A stretch of DNA of 64,000 nt, from the NCBI RefSeq assembly GCF_030811555.1, contig NZ_JAUSQZ010000001.1:434001-498000 (forward strand), read 5' to 3'. The translations under genes were made by a program, and so were the position numbers. Below the pieces are notes generated by a model, which did no database searches, was not told the origin of the DNA, and saw only the letters and a program-made list of their open reading frames with translations. Of the stretch, positions 23,571 through 32,016 are shown one piece after another. Every line of letters begins with the position of its first letter. The first letter of the stretch is position 1. The DNA is from Kineosporia succinea. Its GTDB lineage: Bacteria > Actinomycetota > Actinomycetes > Actinomycetales > Kineosporiaceae.

Positions 23571-25259
23571 TCAGGCCTCGATCACCAGCGGGATGATCAT
23601 CGGCCGGCGGCGGTAGGACTCGTTGACCCACCGGCCGACGACGCGCCGCACGATCTGCTGCAGCTGGTGCGTGTCGGTGTTGGTGCCATTGTTCGCGGCG
23701 TCGCGCAGCGCGTCGACGATGCGCGGGCGCACCTGGTCGAACACCGCCTCGTCCTCCGCGAAACCACGGGCGTGGATCTCCGGCCCGGCGACGACCTTGC
23801 CGCTGGCCGGGTCGACGACCACGATGATCGAGATGAAGCCCTCCTCACCGAGGATGCGCCGGTCTTTCAGGTCGGCCTCGGTGATCTCGCCGACCGTGGA
23901 GCCGTCGACGTAGACCAGACCGCAGTCGATCTTGCCGACCATCGTGGCCTTGCCGTCGATCAGGTCGACGACCACGCCGTCCTCGGCCACCAGCACGCGC
24001 TCACGCGGCACACCGGTCTTGATGGCCAGCTCCGCGTTCGCCACCAGGTGCCGCATCTCGCCGTGCACCGGCATGACGTTCTTCGGCTTGATGATGTTGT
24101 AGCAGTAGAGCAGCTCACCGGCGCTGGCGTGGCCGGAGACGTGCACCCGGGCGTTGCCCTGGTGCACGACCTTCGCGCCCAGGCGGGTCAGCCCGTTGAT
24201 CACGCGGAACACCGAGTTCTCGTTGCCGGGGATGAGGGACGAGGCGAGCACCACGGTGTCGCCCACCCCCACCTCGACGCGGTGGTCGCGGTTGGCCATC
24301 CGCGAGAGTGCGGCCATCGGCTCACCCTGCGAGCCCGTGCACATCAGCACGACGCGCTCGTCGGGCAGGTCGCCCACGGCCTTGATGTCGATGAGGACAC
24401 CCGGCGGGACGGTGAGGTAGCCCAGGTCGCGGGCGATACCCATGTTGCGCACCATCGAGCGGCCGACCAGGGCCACGCGGCGGTTGTGGGCGTGCGCGGC
24501 GTCGAGCACCTGCTGCACGCGGTGCACGTGCGAGGCGAACGAGGCCACGATGATGCGGCGCTCGGCCCCGGCGAACACCGAGTTCAGCACCGGGGTGATC
24601 TCGCGCTCGGAGATCGTGAAGCCCGGGACCTCGGCGTTGGTCGAGTCGGGCATGAACAGGTCGACGCCGGCCTCGCCGAGGCGGGCGAACGCGCGCAGGT
24701 CGGTGATCCGGCCGTCGAGCGGCAGCTGGTCCATCTTGAAGTCACCGGTGTGCAGGACGGTGCCCGCGGAGGTGGTGACGGCGACGGCCAGGGCATCCGG
24801 GATGGAGTGGTTCACCGCGACGAACTCGCAGCTGAACGGGCCGAACTCCTCGACCTGCCCCTCCTTCACGGCGAGCGTGATCGGGGTGATCCGGTGCTCC
24901 TTCAGCTTGGCCTCGACCAGGGCGAGGGTGAGCTGGGAGCCGACCAGGGGCAGGTCCTGCTTGAGACGCAGCAGGTAGGGCACCGCGCCGATGTGGTCTT
25001 CGTGGCCGTGCGTCAGCACCACGGCGACCACGTCGTCGAGACGGTCGGCGATGTAGGAGAAGTCGGGCAGGATCAGGTCGACGCCGGGCTGGTGGTCCTC
25101 CGGGAAGAGGACGCCGCAGTCGATGACCAGGAGCTTGCCCTGGTGCTCCAGCACCGCCATGTTGCGGCCGACCTCGCCGAGGCCACCGAGGGCGACGACG
25201 CGCAGGGCGCCGGCCCTGATGGCTCGCGGGGATCCGAGCTCGCTGAGGGTCTTGGTCAC
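23571..25259 (-). CDS. rnj: Ribonuclease J
   Basis: RNase J is a metallo-beta-lactamase/beta-CASP nuclease with 5'-exo and endonuclease activity in mRNA decay and rRNA maturation. The 562-residue protein has the zinc motif THGHEDH at 83-89 (His84, His86, Asp88, His89) and further ligands in SIPDALAV and HTGDFKMD. The beta-CASP segment includes SFASHVHRVQQ and MCTGSQGEPMAAL, and HVSGHAS is the C-terminal motif. Length matches the actinobacterial enzyme. The start is GTG 25259 with GAGGT six bases upstream. dapA ends 70 bp upstream on the same strand; this dapA-rnj pairing is common in actinobacteria and suggests cotranscription. Confidence 0.97.
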   Translation of the reverse strand: MTKTLSELGSPRAIRAGALRVVALGGLGEVGRNMAVLEHQGKLLVIDCGVLFPEDHQPGVDLILPDFSYIADRLDDVVAVVLTHGHEDHIGAVPYLLRLKQDLPLVGSQLTLALVEAKLKEHRITPITLAVKEGQVEEFGPFSCEFVAVNHSIPDALAVAVTTSAGTVLHTGDFKMDQLPLDGRITDLRAFARLGEAGVDLFMPDSTNAEVPGFTISEREITPVLNSVFAGAERRIIVASFASHVHRVQQVLDAAHAHNRRVALVGRSMVRNMGIARDLGYLTVPPGVLIDIKAVGDLPDERVVLMCTGSQGEPMAALSRMANRDHRVEVGVGDTVVLASSLIPGNENSVFRVINGLTRLGAKVVHQGNARVHVSGHASAGELLYCYNIIKPKNVMPVHGEMRHLVANAELAIKTGVPRERVLVAEDGVVVDLIDGKATMVGKIDCGLVYVDGSTVGEITEADLKDRRILGEEGFISIIVVVDPASGKVVAGPEIHARGFAEDEAVFDQVRPRIVDALRDAANNGTNTDTHQLQQIVRRVVGRWVNESYRRRPMIIPLVIEA

Positions 25260-25329
25260 GCGGTCACCTCGCGGCGCGCGTCAGTGCCGGCGCGCGTCGA
25301 GAGCGCAGAGCCGGTGTGATTTGCCAGGT

Positions 25330-26229
25330 TCAAAGAAGTTTTGCCTCCTCGAGGTCGCTGCGCAGCAGCGCTACCTCCTCGTTCGTCGCCGCCATCTGCG
25401 GCAGTCGTACTGTTCTTGTGGGCAGTACACCCATGAGTTCCAGGGCGGCCTTCGCCATCACCGCGCCCTGTGCGCGGGTCATGACGCCGCGCACCGCGGG
25501 CAGTACCTCGGAGTTGATCCGCCGCGCGGTGACCAGGTCACCTGCGTCGACGGCCTCCACCATCCGGCGGTAGGGCCCGGCCGCGACATGGCCGACGACA
25601 CTGATCATGCCGGAGGCGCCGATGCTGAGCCAGGGCAGGTTCAGCTGATCGGAGCCGGAGTACACCTCCAGGCCGGTGCTCTCGAGCAGCCAGGCCCCGG
25701 CGTACAGATCGTCTTTCGCATCCTTCACCGCGACGATACGCGGGTGCTCGGCCAGCGTCAGCAGCGTCTCGGTCTGGATCGGGATCCCCGAGCGGCCCGG
25801 GATGTCGTAGAGCATGACCGGCAGGCCGGTGGCGTCGGCGACCGCGGTGAAGTGCGCGACCAGACCGGCCTGCGAGGGCTTGGAGTAGTAGGGCGTGACC
25901 GCGAGCAGGCCGTTCGCGCCGGCCTTGGCGGCCTGGCGGGCGAGCTCGAGCGTGTGCGCCGTGTCGTTGGTGCCGATGCCCGCGATGATCACCGCGCGGT
26001 CGCCGGCGGCCTCGACCACGGCGCGCAGCAGCTGGTCTTTCTCGGCGTCGCTGGTGGTGGGCGACTCACCGGTGGTGCCGGACACCACGAGAGCGTCAGT
26101 GCCCGCCTCGACCAGGTGCACCGCCAGCTTCTGGGCGGCCTCGAGGTCGAGCTCTCCGGTGGCGGTGAACGGCGTGACCATGGCCACGCCGACGGAACCG
26201 AAGGATCGGGTGACGGGTTCCACGGGCAT
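25330..26229 (-). CDS. dapA: 4-hydroxy-tetrahydrodipicolinate synthase
   Basis: DapA condenses pyruvate with aspartate semialdehyde in the lysine/diaminopimelate pathway. The 299-residue protein is full length. GTTGES is at 51-56, Tyr141 in the YDIPGR motif assists catalysis, and Lys169 in IVAVKDAK forms the pyruvate Schiff base. The start is ATG 26229 (MPVEPVTRSFG), where homology begins; longer in-frame extensions upstream lack coding character. It shares the strand with rnj downstream and is separated from folA by 279 bp that include a strong hairpin, so it probably has its own promoter. dapB, the next enzyme of the pathway, is about 4 kb away. Confidence 0.96.
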   Translation of the reverse strand: MPVEPVTRSFGSVGVAMVTPFTATGELDLEAAQKLAVHLVEAGTDALVVSGTTGESPTTSDAEKDQLLRAVVEAAGDRAVIIAGIGTNDTAHTLELARQAAKAGANGLLAVTPYYSKPSQAGLVAHFTAVADATGLPVMLYDIPGRSGIPIQTETLLTLAEHPRIVAVKDAKDDLYAGAWLLESTGLEVYSGSDQLNLPWLSIGASGMISVVGHVAAGPYRRMVEAVDAGDLVTARRINSEVLPAVRGVMTRAQGAVMAKAALELMGVLPTRTVRLPQMAATNEEVALLRSDLEEAKLL

Positions 26230-26401
26230 GGCGCAAAGGTACCGGGCGCCGGGGTGTGCGCGGCGACGGCCGACCGGGGACGCGCGGGCCCAGGCCACGC
26301 CGGGCGCAAGAGCTCCGGCCCACCCTACGCCGCACCCGCACAATCGGGCCGGAACACCGGCCGCGAGCAAGAATTTACGGCGGGACGGCCCGGACGTGAG
26401 T

Positions 26402-26448
26402 GAGTCCCGACGCTGACTCGCTCGGGGGTTCGAGCAGCGTCGGGACTC
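26402..26448 (-). terminator. Long hairpin downstream of folA
   Basis: GAGTCCCGACGCTG (26402-26415) pairs perfectly with CAGCGTCGGGACTC (26435-26448). Inside, CTCG pairs with CGAG, extending the stem. It lies about 60 bp past the folA stop and 170 bp before dapA. It lacks a T tract, so it may end transcription of the HAD-thyA-folA operon or act as a leader structure for dapA. Confidence 0.7.
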
Positions 26449-26508
26449 GCACAGCTCATCGGTCTGCCACGGGACGGTGTTACCGAAACCCGCGACACGT
26501 GCCACGGG

Positions 26509-26994
26509 TCACACGTCCGGCGTACGCCGATAGGTGGTGAAGCGGTACCGGGTGCCCGTGCGCGACTCCAGCCAGTCACCGGGCTCGCCCTCCCATCCGG
26601 CCCCGATCGCGGGGGCGTGGGTGTCGCCCTCCACGTCCAGGTCGATCTCGGTGACGACCAGCTCGACGGCCAGGGGCAGGTACTCGGCGTAGACCGCTCC
26701 CCCGCCGATGACCCAGACGTCCTGCGCCCTCCCGAGCGCCTCCTGAGGCGAGTGCACCACGCAGGCTCCCGGCGCGTCCCACATCGGGTCGCGGGTGAGC
26801 ACCAGGTTGAGCCGGTCGGGCAGCGGGCGGAAGCGCTCGGGCAGCGAGTCCCAGGTGGCCCGGCCCATCACCACCGCGGACCCCTTGGTCAGGCGGCGGA
26901 AGTTGGCCTGGTCCTCGGGGACGTGCCAGGGGATGTCGCCGTCCCGGCCGATCACCCCGCCGCGGGCCTGGGCCCAGATCATGCGCACGCGCAT
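26509..26994 (-). CDS. folA: Dihydrofolate reductase
   Basis: This enzyme regenerates tetrahydrofolate, consumed by the thymidylate synthase encoded just upstream. The 161-residue protein has the expected motifs: IWAQARGGVIGRDGDIPWHVPED at the start (Trp and the acidic active-site Asp in DIPWHVPED), VVMGRATWDSLP, and the NADPH-binding VWVIGGGAVYAEYL. The start is ATG 26994, sharing one base with the thyA stop (TGATG), so the two are coupled. It is the last gene of a three-gene operon. Expected length and complete active site; very secure. Confidence 0.97.
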   Translation of the reverse strand: MRVRMIWAQARGGVIGRDGDIPWHVPEDQANFRRLTKGSAVVMGRATWDSLPERFRPLPDRLNLVLTRDPMWDAPGACVVHSPQEALGRAQDVWVIGGGAVYAEYLPLAVELVVTEIDLDVEGDTHAPAIGAGWEGEPGDWLESRTGTRYRFTTYRRTPDV

Positions 26995-27791
26995 CAGACG
27001 GCCACCTGCGCGCGGATCGCCGGGTGCGGGTCGTAGTCGACGATCTCGAGGTCGGCGTAGGTGTACTCGAACAGGCTCGCGGCCGGGGTGATCCGGATCT
27101 GCGGGAACGGACGCACGTCGCGGCTGAGCTGCTCGGTCACCTGCTCGACGTGGTTGTCGTAGATGTGGCAGTCGCCGCCGGTCCAGATCAGCTCGCCCGG
27201 CTCCAGACCGGTCTGCTGCGCCACCAGGTGCAGCAGCAGCGCGTAGCTGGCGATGTTGAACGGCACGCCCAGGAAGAGGTCGGCGCTGCGCTGGTAGACC
27301 TGCAGGCTGAGCTCGCCGTCGGCCACGTAGAACTGGAAGAGCAGGTGGCACGGCGGCAGCGCCATGTTCTCGATCTCGGCCACGTTCCAGGCCGACACGA
27401 TCATCCGGCGCGAGTCCGGGTTGGTGCGGATGGTCTGCACCAGGTCGGCGATCTGGTCGACGTGTCCGCCGTCGGGCTTCGGCCACGAGCGCCACTGCAC
27501 GCCGTAGACCGGGCCGAGTTCGCCCTCCGGGGAGGCCCATTCGTCCCAGATCGTGACGCCGTTCTCGTGCAGCCAGCCGATGTTCGAGTCACCGCGCAGG
27601 AACCACAGCAGCTCCACGGCCACCGACTTGAAGTGCACTTTCTTGGTCGTGATCAGGGGGAAGCCGTCACGCAGGTGGAAGCGCATCTGGTGGCCGAACA
27701 CGCTGCGGGTGCCGGTGCCGGTGCGGTCCGACTTGGTGACGCCGGTGGACATCACGTGGGTCAGGAGGTCTTCGTACTGCGTCGACGTCAT
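26994..27791 (-). CDS. thyA: Thymidylate synthase ThyA
   Basis: ThyA methylates dUMP to dTMP using methylenetetrahydrofolate, producing dihydrofolate that FolA recycles. The protein has 265 residues. The catalytic nucleophile is Cys148 in [13 protein letters not shown], the substrate-binding arginines appear in SDRTGTGT and [11 protein letters not shown], and [17 protein letters not shown] is conserved. It is the classical, flavin-independent enzyme; no thyX is seen in this window. The start is ATG 27791, overlapping the HAD hydrolase stop as ATGA, and its stop overlaps folA. The tight overlaps indicate one transcription unit. Confidence 0.98.
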   Translation of the reverse strand: MTSTQYEDLLTHVMSTGVTKSDRTGTGTRSVFGHQMRFHLRDGFPLITTKKVHFKSVAVELLWFLRGDSNIGWLHENGVTIWDEWASPEGELGPVYGVQWRSWPKPDGGHVDQIADLVQTIRTNPDSRRMIVSAWNVAEIENMALPPCHLLFQFYVADGELSLQVYQRSADLFLGVPFNIASYALLLHLVAQQTGLEPGELIWTGGDCHIYDNHVEQVTEQLSRDVRPFPQIRITPAASLFEYTYADLEIVDYDPHPAIRAQVAV

Positions 27792-28462
27792 GAGCGCGAC
27801 GCTACCCGGACGCCGGCCGTGGTGACGACGAAGCGCACGTGGGAGAGGTCTTTCACCACGGCGTCCGCCTCGAGCGTGTCGGCGCTGTGCGTGGTCGCCA
27901 GCGCCAGCCGGGCCGCGCCCGCCTCCTTGCCCGAGGTGAGACCCGCGGGCGCGTCCTCCACCACCAGGCAGTCGGCCGGGTCGACGCCGAGCCGCTGCGC
28001 GGGCAGCCGGTACGGCGCCGGGTCGGGCTTGCCGACCTCCACCATGTCGGCGGTGACCAGCACCTCGGGCGCGATCAGGCCGGACGTCGCGATCCGGGCG
28101 AGCGCGAGGTCGTGCACGCAGGACGTGGCGATCGCCGCCCGGCCGCTCGGGGCCAGGGCGGCCAGGGCCTCGGCGGCGCCGGGCAGCACGACGACCCCGT
28201 CGGTGTCCTCGGTCTCGATCTGCTCGATGCGGCGGGTGGCCACCTCCCACTGCTCCGGCGGCAGGAACTGCGACACGACCTGGGCCGCCGGGATCCCGTG
28301 CCAGGTGCCGAAACCGGTCAGGTGGACACCGAACTCGCCGGCCCAGCGCATCCACGAGCGCTCGACCGCGGGCGTGGAGTCGATGAGGGTGCCGTCCATG
28401 TCGAAGAGGACGGCGGCGAAGGTGCGCCCCGCGAGCGCGGTCAGGGATTCGTTGTCGGCCAC
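27788..28462 (-). CDS. HAD-superfamily hydrolase (sugar-phosphatase-like)
   Basis: A 224-residue member of the beta-phosphoglucomutase/phosphatase branch of the HAD superfamily. Motif I is [11 protein letters not shown] (nucleophile Asp21, acid Asp23), motif II the Ser/Thr in IATSC, motif III the Lys in VGKPDPAPY, and motif [10 protein letters not shown]. The helical cap lies between motifs I and II. The start GTG 28462 is chosen because homology begins shortly after; the ribosome site is weak. It is cotranscribed with thyA and folA by ATGA overlap, so it might remove a nucleotide or sugar phosphate, but the substrate cannot be read from sequence. It is divergent from a GNAT gene. Confidence 0.88.
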   Translation of the reverse strand: MADNESLTALAGRTFAAVLFDMDGTLIDSTPAVERSWMRWAGEFGVHLTGFGTWHGIPAAQVVSQFLPPEQWEVATRRIEQIETEDTDGVVVLPGAAEALAALAPSGRAAIATSCVHDLALARIATSGLIAPEVLVTADMVEVGKPDPAPYRLPAQRLGVDPADCLVVEDAPAGLTSGKEAGAARLALATTHSADTLEADAVVKDLSHVRFVVTTAGVRVASRS

Positions 28463-28494
28463 GGCGCCAGGGTACGGGCCGGGTCCTGGGTGAA

Positions 28495-29052
28495 ATGATG
28501 TCCCGCATGGCATCGAACGTCCTGGTCCGGCCGGCCCGTGCGAGTGACCCGGCGGTGATCGGCTCCATCCAGGCCCGGGCCTGGGGGCTGGCCTACGCGC
28601 AACTGCTGCCGCCCGAGGCGCTGGCCGCGCTGACACCGGCCGAGCTGACCCCGGTCTGGCGCGAGGCGGTGCTGCGGCCACCGGGCCCGAAGCACGGCGT
28701 GTTCGTGGCGGTGACCGACGACCTGGTGGTCGGGTTCGCGTCGGTGGCACCCAGCGACGACCAGGACGCGGACGAGGCGACCGGCGCGCTCGGGGTTCTC
28801 GCGGTCGACCCGGGGCACCAGCGGGCGGGGCACGGGTCGCGGTTGCTGTCGGCGGTCGTCGACCACCTGCGGGGCCACGGGCTGACGTCGCTGACCGTGT
28901 GGGTGCCGGAGGCGGACTCACCCCGGGTCGAGTTCTTCACGTCGGCGGGCATGGTGGCCGACGGGGCGCGGCGGTCGTTCGCGGGGCCGGACGGGACCAC
29001 GGTCACCGAGGCGCGTTTCACGGCGGAGATCGGGGAGCCCGTCGGTGGGTGA
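28495..29052 (+). CDS. GNAT family N-acetyltransferase
   Basis: This 185-residue protein has the GNAT acetyl-CoA binding pattern in [20 protein letters not shown] (motif A, Q/R-x-x-G-x-G/A) and the later [20 protein letters not shown] segment (motif B). The N-terminal [20 protein letters not shown] is typical of the family. It probably acetylates a small molecule or protein amine. Starts at ATG 28495 or 28498; GGGTG lies a few bases before. It is divergent from the HAD-thyA-folA operon by 32 bp, and upstream of an 18-bp tandem array. Substrate unknown. Confidence 0.87.
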   Translation: MMSRMASNVLVRPARASDPAVIGSIQARAWGLAYAQLLPPEALAALTPAELTPVWREAVLRPPGPKHGVFVAVTDDLVVGFASVAPSDDQDADEATGALGVLAVDPGHQRAGHGSRLLSAVVDHLRGHGLTSLTVWVPEADSPRVEFFTSAGMVADGARRSFAGPDGTTVTEARFTAEIGEPVGG

Positions 29053-29119
29053 GGCGGGCGGCCGGGTCCGGGTGGCTGCCGATGGTGGACGCGGCGGTGC
29101 ACTCACGCTTCCGGGCGCC

Positions 29120-29227
29120 GGTTCGCGGGTGGCGCCCGGTTCACGGATGACGCTCGGCTCGTGGATGGCCCTCGGCTCGCGGGTGGCCCCCGGTTCGTGG
29201 GTGGCCTTGGATCCCTGGGTGGCCGGG
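29120..29227 (+). repeat. Six degenerate 18-bp tandem repeats
   Basis: Units such as GGTTCGCGGGTGGCGCCC recur six times from 29120, each 18 bp with a few substitutions. The last base of the sixth unit is the G of the GTG start of the following membrane protein. The unit is a multiple of three and open in one frame (Gly-Ser-x-x-Ala-Pro type repeats), but no ribosome site or homology supports translation. Confidence 0.85.
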
Positions 29228-30414
29228 TGACGCCCACGTCGCCCGCGGAGGCGACCACCACGTCCCCCGTTCGCCGTCTGGTGGGCATCGACGTGGCCCG
29301 GGCGTTCGCGCTCTTCGGGATGATGGCGACGCACATCCTGTCGGGCGAGGGCTCGGAGGAGGGGGCGATGGGGGCCCTGCACGATCTCGCCGGAGGCCGC
29401 GCCGCAGCGCTTTTCGCGGTGCTGGCGGGCGTCGGGCTGGCCCTGGCCTCGGGCGGGGCGGACCCCACACCGCCGAAGGTGGCTCGCACCCGTCACACCA
29501 CCCTCGTTCGGTCGGTCGCGCTGGTGGCCCTCGGCCTGACGCTGGCGCTGGCCGACACCCCGGTCGCGATCATCCTGGCCTACTACGGCGTCCTGTTCCT
29601 GGTCGCGGTGCCGTTCCTGAGCCTGCGGGCCCCCGCGCTGACCGGCCTGGCCGTGACCTGTGCACTCGTGACCCCGGTGGTGAGCTACTGGCTGCGCGGG
29701 CCGGGCGGGCTCGACGAGCACTCCGGCGACAACCTGTCCTGGGCGTCGCTGGCCGAGCCGGTCTCCGTGCTGCGGCACCTGCTGCTGACCGGCTACTACC
29801 CCGTGCTCACCTGGACCACCTACCTTTTCGCGGGCCTGGCGGTGGGCCGGCTCACGCTGCGGCAGCCGCGCACGGCGGCGCTGGTGACGGCCGTGGGCGC
29901 CGCGCTCGCGGCCGGGGCCTGGCTGGTGTCACAGGTGGCCGTGCGCCTGGCCGGAGGGTTCGGCACGCTGGTGACCGACGGCCTGCTCAGCCGCTACTCG
30001 GTCACCGACGCCACACCGAACTCCAGCTTCTACGGCGTCACCCCGGTGAACGACCCGTGGTGGCTGCTGGTGCGGGTGGCCCACAGCGGCTCGATCACCG
30101 ACCTGGTGCACACCACCGGCACGTCGCTGCTGGTGCTCGGGCTGACCCTGCTCGTGGTGGGCCGGCTCGGTGAGGTGGTGCCGGTGCGGATGCTGGCCGC
30201 CGCCGGCTCGATGACGCTGACGCTCTACTGCGTGCACGTGCTCGCGGTCGGGCTCAACGCCGCCGGCGCGGATCCGCTGGTGCCGCCGTGGCCGTTCCTG
30301 GCCCTGAACGTCGTCGGCGCCGTGATCATCGGGCTGCTCTGGGGCGCACCGAAGCGCCGCGGGCCCCTGGAGGACGCCATCGTGTCGATGGCGGGTGTGG
30401 CCGCGCGGCGCTGA
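29227..30414 (+). CDS. Multi-pass membrane protein, DUF1624/DUF418 acyltransferase-like
   Basis: A 395-residue membrane protein with about ten hydrophobic spans. RRLVGIDVARAFALFGMMATHIL near the N-terminus is the hallmark of the heparan-alpha-glucosaminide acetyltransferase-like (DUF1624) / DUF418 families, with the conserved Asp in GIDVARA and a membrane His. These proteins are believed to transfer acyl groups across the membrane to sugars, though DUF418 members are mostly uncharacterised. The start is GTG 29227, where homology begins, directly at the end of an 18-bp repeat array. It converges on dapB with only 9 bp between stops. An accessory gene inserted between backbone genes thyA and dapB. 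Confidence 0.82.
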   Translation: MTPTSPAEATTTSPVRRLVGIDVARAFALFGMMATHILSGEGSEEGAMGALHDLAGGRAAALFAVLAGVGLALASGGADPTPPKVARTRHTTLVRSVALVALGLTLALADTPVAIILAYYGVLFLVAVPFLSLRAPALTGLAVTCALVTPVVSYWLRGPGGLDEHSGDNLSWASLAEPVSVLRHLLLTGYYPVLTWTTYLFAGLAVGRLTLRQPRTAALVTAVGAALAAGAWLVSQVAVRLAGGFGTLVTDGLLSRYSVTDATPNSSFYGVTPVNDPWWLLVRVAHSGSITDLVHTTGTSLLVLGLTLLVVGRLGEVVPVRMLAAAGSMTLTLYCVHVLAVGLNAAGADPLVPPWPFLALNVVGAVIIGLLWGAPKRRGPLEDAIVSMAGVAARR

Positions 30415-30423
30415 CGGAGCGCT

Positions 30424-31158
30424 TCACAGGTAGTGCTCGAGCCCCTGCACCAGACCGGGCCGGTTCGCGATCTGGCGCACGGCCAGCAGCACACCGGGCA
30501 TGAACGAGATCCGGTCGAACGAGTCGTGGCGGATGGTCAGCTGCTCACCCGGCCCACCGAGCAGCACCTCCTCGTGCGCCACCAGGCCGCGCAGCCGCAC
30601 CGAGTGCACGCGCACCCCCTCGACGTCCGCACCCCGGGCGCCGTCGAGGGACGCGGTGGTCGCGTCGGGCGACGGGCCCACCCCGGCCTCGCGGCGGGCG
30701 GCGGCGATCTGCTCGGCGGTGTGCCGGGCGGTGCCGGACGGGGCGTCGGCCTTGTTCGGGTGGTGCAGCTCGACCACCTCGACCGACTCGAAGTGCTTGG
30801 CCGCCTCGGCCGCGAAACGCATGAGCAGCACCGCGCCGAGCGCGAAGTTGGGCGCCAGCAGCACCCCGGTGGACGGCGACTTCTCCAGCGCCGCGCGTAC
30901 CTTCGCCAGGCCGGGCCCGGTCCAGCCGGTGGTGCCGACGACCGCGTGCACGCCCTGCTCGACGCAGGTGGCCACGATGTCGTCCACCCCCTCGGGACCG
31001 GTCATGACCACGGCCACGTCCGCGCCCTCGAGCCCGGCCACCAGGTCGTCGTTCCGGCCGATGCTCGCGCTGAGCGTGAGATCGCCGGCTGCCTCCACCG
31101 CGTCGACGGTGGCCCTGCCCATCCGACCGGCCGCACCGATCACTGCTACCGCTGTCAC
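30424..31158 (-). CDS. dapB: 4-hydroxy-tetrahydrodipicolinate reductase
   Basis: DapB reduces the DapA product with NAD(P)H in the diaminopimelate/lysine pathway. The 244-residue protein has the nucleotide-binding glycine loop VIGAAGRMGRAT at about 5-16. VEVVELHHPNKADAPSGTA carries the catalytic His-His and Lys. The loop VGTTGW is also conserved, as is LLAPNFALGAVLLM. The start is GTG 31158 (MTAVAVIGAAG); an in-frame TTG three codons earlier is less likely. In many actinobacteria dapB follows the M16 protease gene; here eutB, eutC and a small gene separate them. Confidence 0.95.
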   Translation of the reverse strand: MTAVAVIGAAGRMGRATVDAVEAAGDLTLSASIGRNDDLVAGLEGADVAVVMTGPEGVDDIVATCVEQGVHAVVGTTGWTGPGLAKVRAALEKSPSTGVLLAPNFALGAVLLMRFAAEAAKHFESVEVVELHHPNKADAPSGTARHTAEQIAAARREAGVGPSPDATTASLDGARGADVEGVRVHSVRLRGLVAHEEVLLGGPGEQLTIRHDSFDRISFMPGVLLAVRQIANRPGLVQGLEHYL

Positions 31159-31185
31159 GCAGGGCAAGGTATCAGCCGGGCGTGG

Positions 31186-32016
31186 TCACACCGCGGGTTG
31201 CCCGGGCGCCCCCGGCAGGGCCGCCTCCCGGCTGGTGTCCTTCAGGGCCACGCCCGAGCGGCCGAGCTGACGGGCCCCGGCGATCAGCCCGCCGGCCACC
31301 CGGGCCGCGACCTCGTAGGGGAGCCCGCCCGGAGCGTGCACGTTCGACACGCAGTTGCGGTCGGAGTCGGCGCGGCCCGGTTCCGGGCGGTGGGTCAGGT
31401 AGATGCCCAGGCTGTCGGCCACCGACAGACCGGGACGTTCACCGATGAGCACCAGCACGGTGCCCACCCCCAGCGCCGCGCCGACGTGATCGCCCAGCCC
31501 GACCCGGGCCTGGGTGGCCACGACCGGCGGGGCCAGGGTCAGCGTCGGCGGGAGGGCCTGCACCAGTGCCCTCAGGAGCGGCACCCCGTGGGTCTGCAGG
31601 GCGCGGGCGGAAAGGCCGTCCGCCAGCACGAATCCCACGTCGGCACCGGTCGCGGGCACCGGCGAGAGGTCGGCCGGGAGCCGCCCCAGGTCGGGGCGCC
31701 GCAGGTAGGTGGCCCGGTCGCCCGCCCGGCTGGTGACCACCACCGGCGGCCCGAGCCTCGGCTCACCGTTGCCCCCGGGAGGGGGGACCGAGCTCCCCGA
31801 GGCGACCGAGGCGTCCACCATCGGCGCGCACAGACCGGAACCGACCAGCGAACCCAGCAACGCGGGCACGTCGAGCGGCTCGTGCACCGCGTCGCGCGCG
31901 ATCGCGTGCGCCAGCCGGAAGTCCAGCACCCGGGAGGTGGGCATGCCGTCGCCCACCCGCCCCAGCCCGATGCGCGCCTGGGTGGTCGCCCGCAGCGGGT
32001 CCCAGAAGTCGGTCAC
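31186..32016 (-). CDS. eutC: Ethanolamine ammonia-lyase small subunit
   Basis: EutC pairs with EutB to form the adenosylcobalamin enzyme that splits ethanolamine into acetaldehyde and ammonia. The 276-residue protein has ARIGLGRVGDGMPTSRVLDF and RLAHAIARDAVHEP near the N-terminus. VLIGERPGLSVADSLGIYLT contributes to the B12-binding fold, and the DSDRNCVSNVHAPGGLPYE segment is conserved near the end. The start is GTG 32016, overlapping the eutB stop as GTGA. dapB begins 27 bp downstream and could be cotranscribed. About 45 residues around 88-110 are Gly/Pro-rich and less conserved. Confidence 0.95.
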   Translation of the reverse strand: MTDFWDPLRATTQARIGLGRVGDGMPTSRVLDFRLAHAIARDAVHEPLDVPALLGSLVGSGLCAPMVDASVASGSSVPPPGGNGEPRLGPPVVVTSRAGDRATYLRRPDLGRLPADLSPVPATGADVGFVLADGLSARALQTHGVPLLRALVQALPPTLTLAPPVVATQARVGLGDHVGAALGVGTVLVLIGERPGLSVADSLGIYLTHRPEPGRADSDRNCVSNVHAPGGLPYEVAARVAGGLIAGARQLGRSGVALKDTSREAALPGAPGQPAV

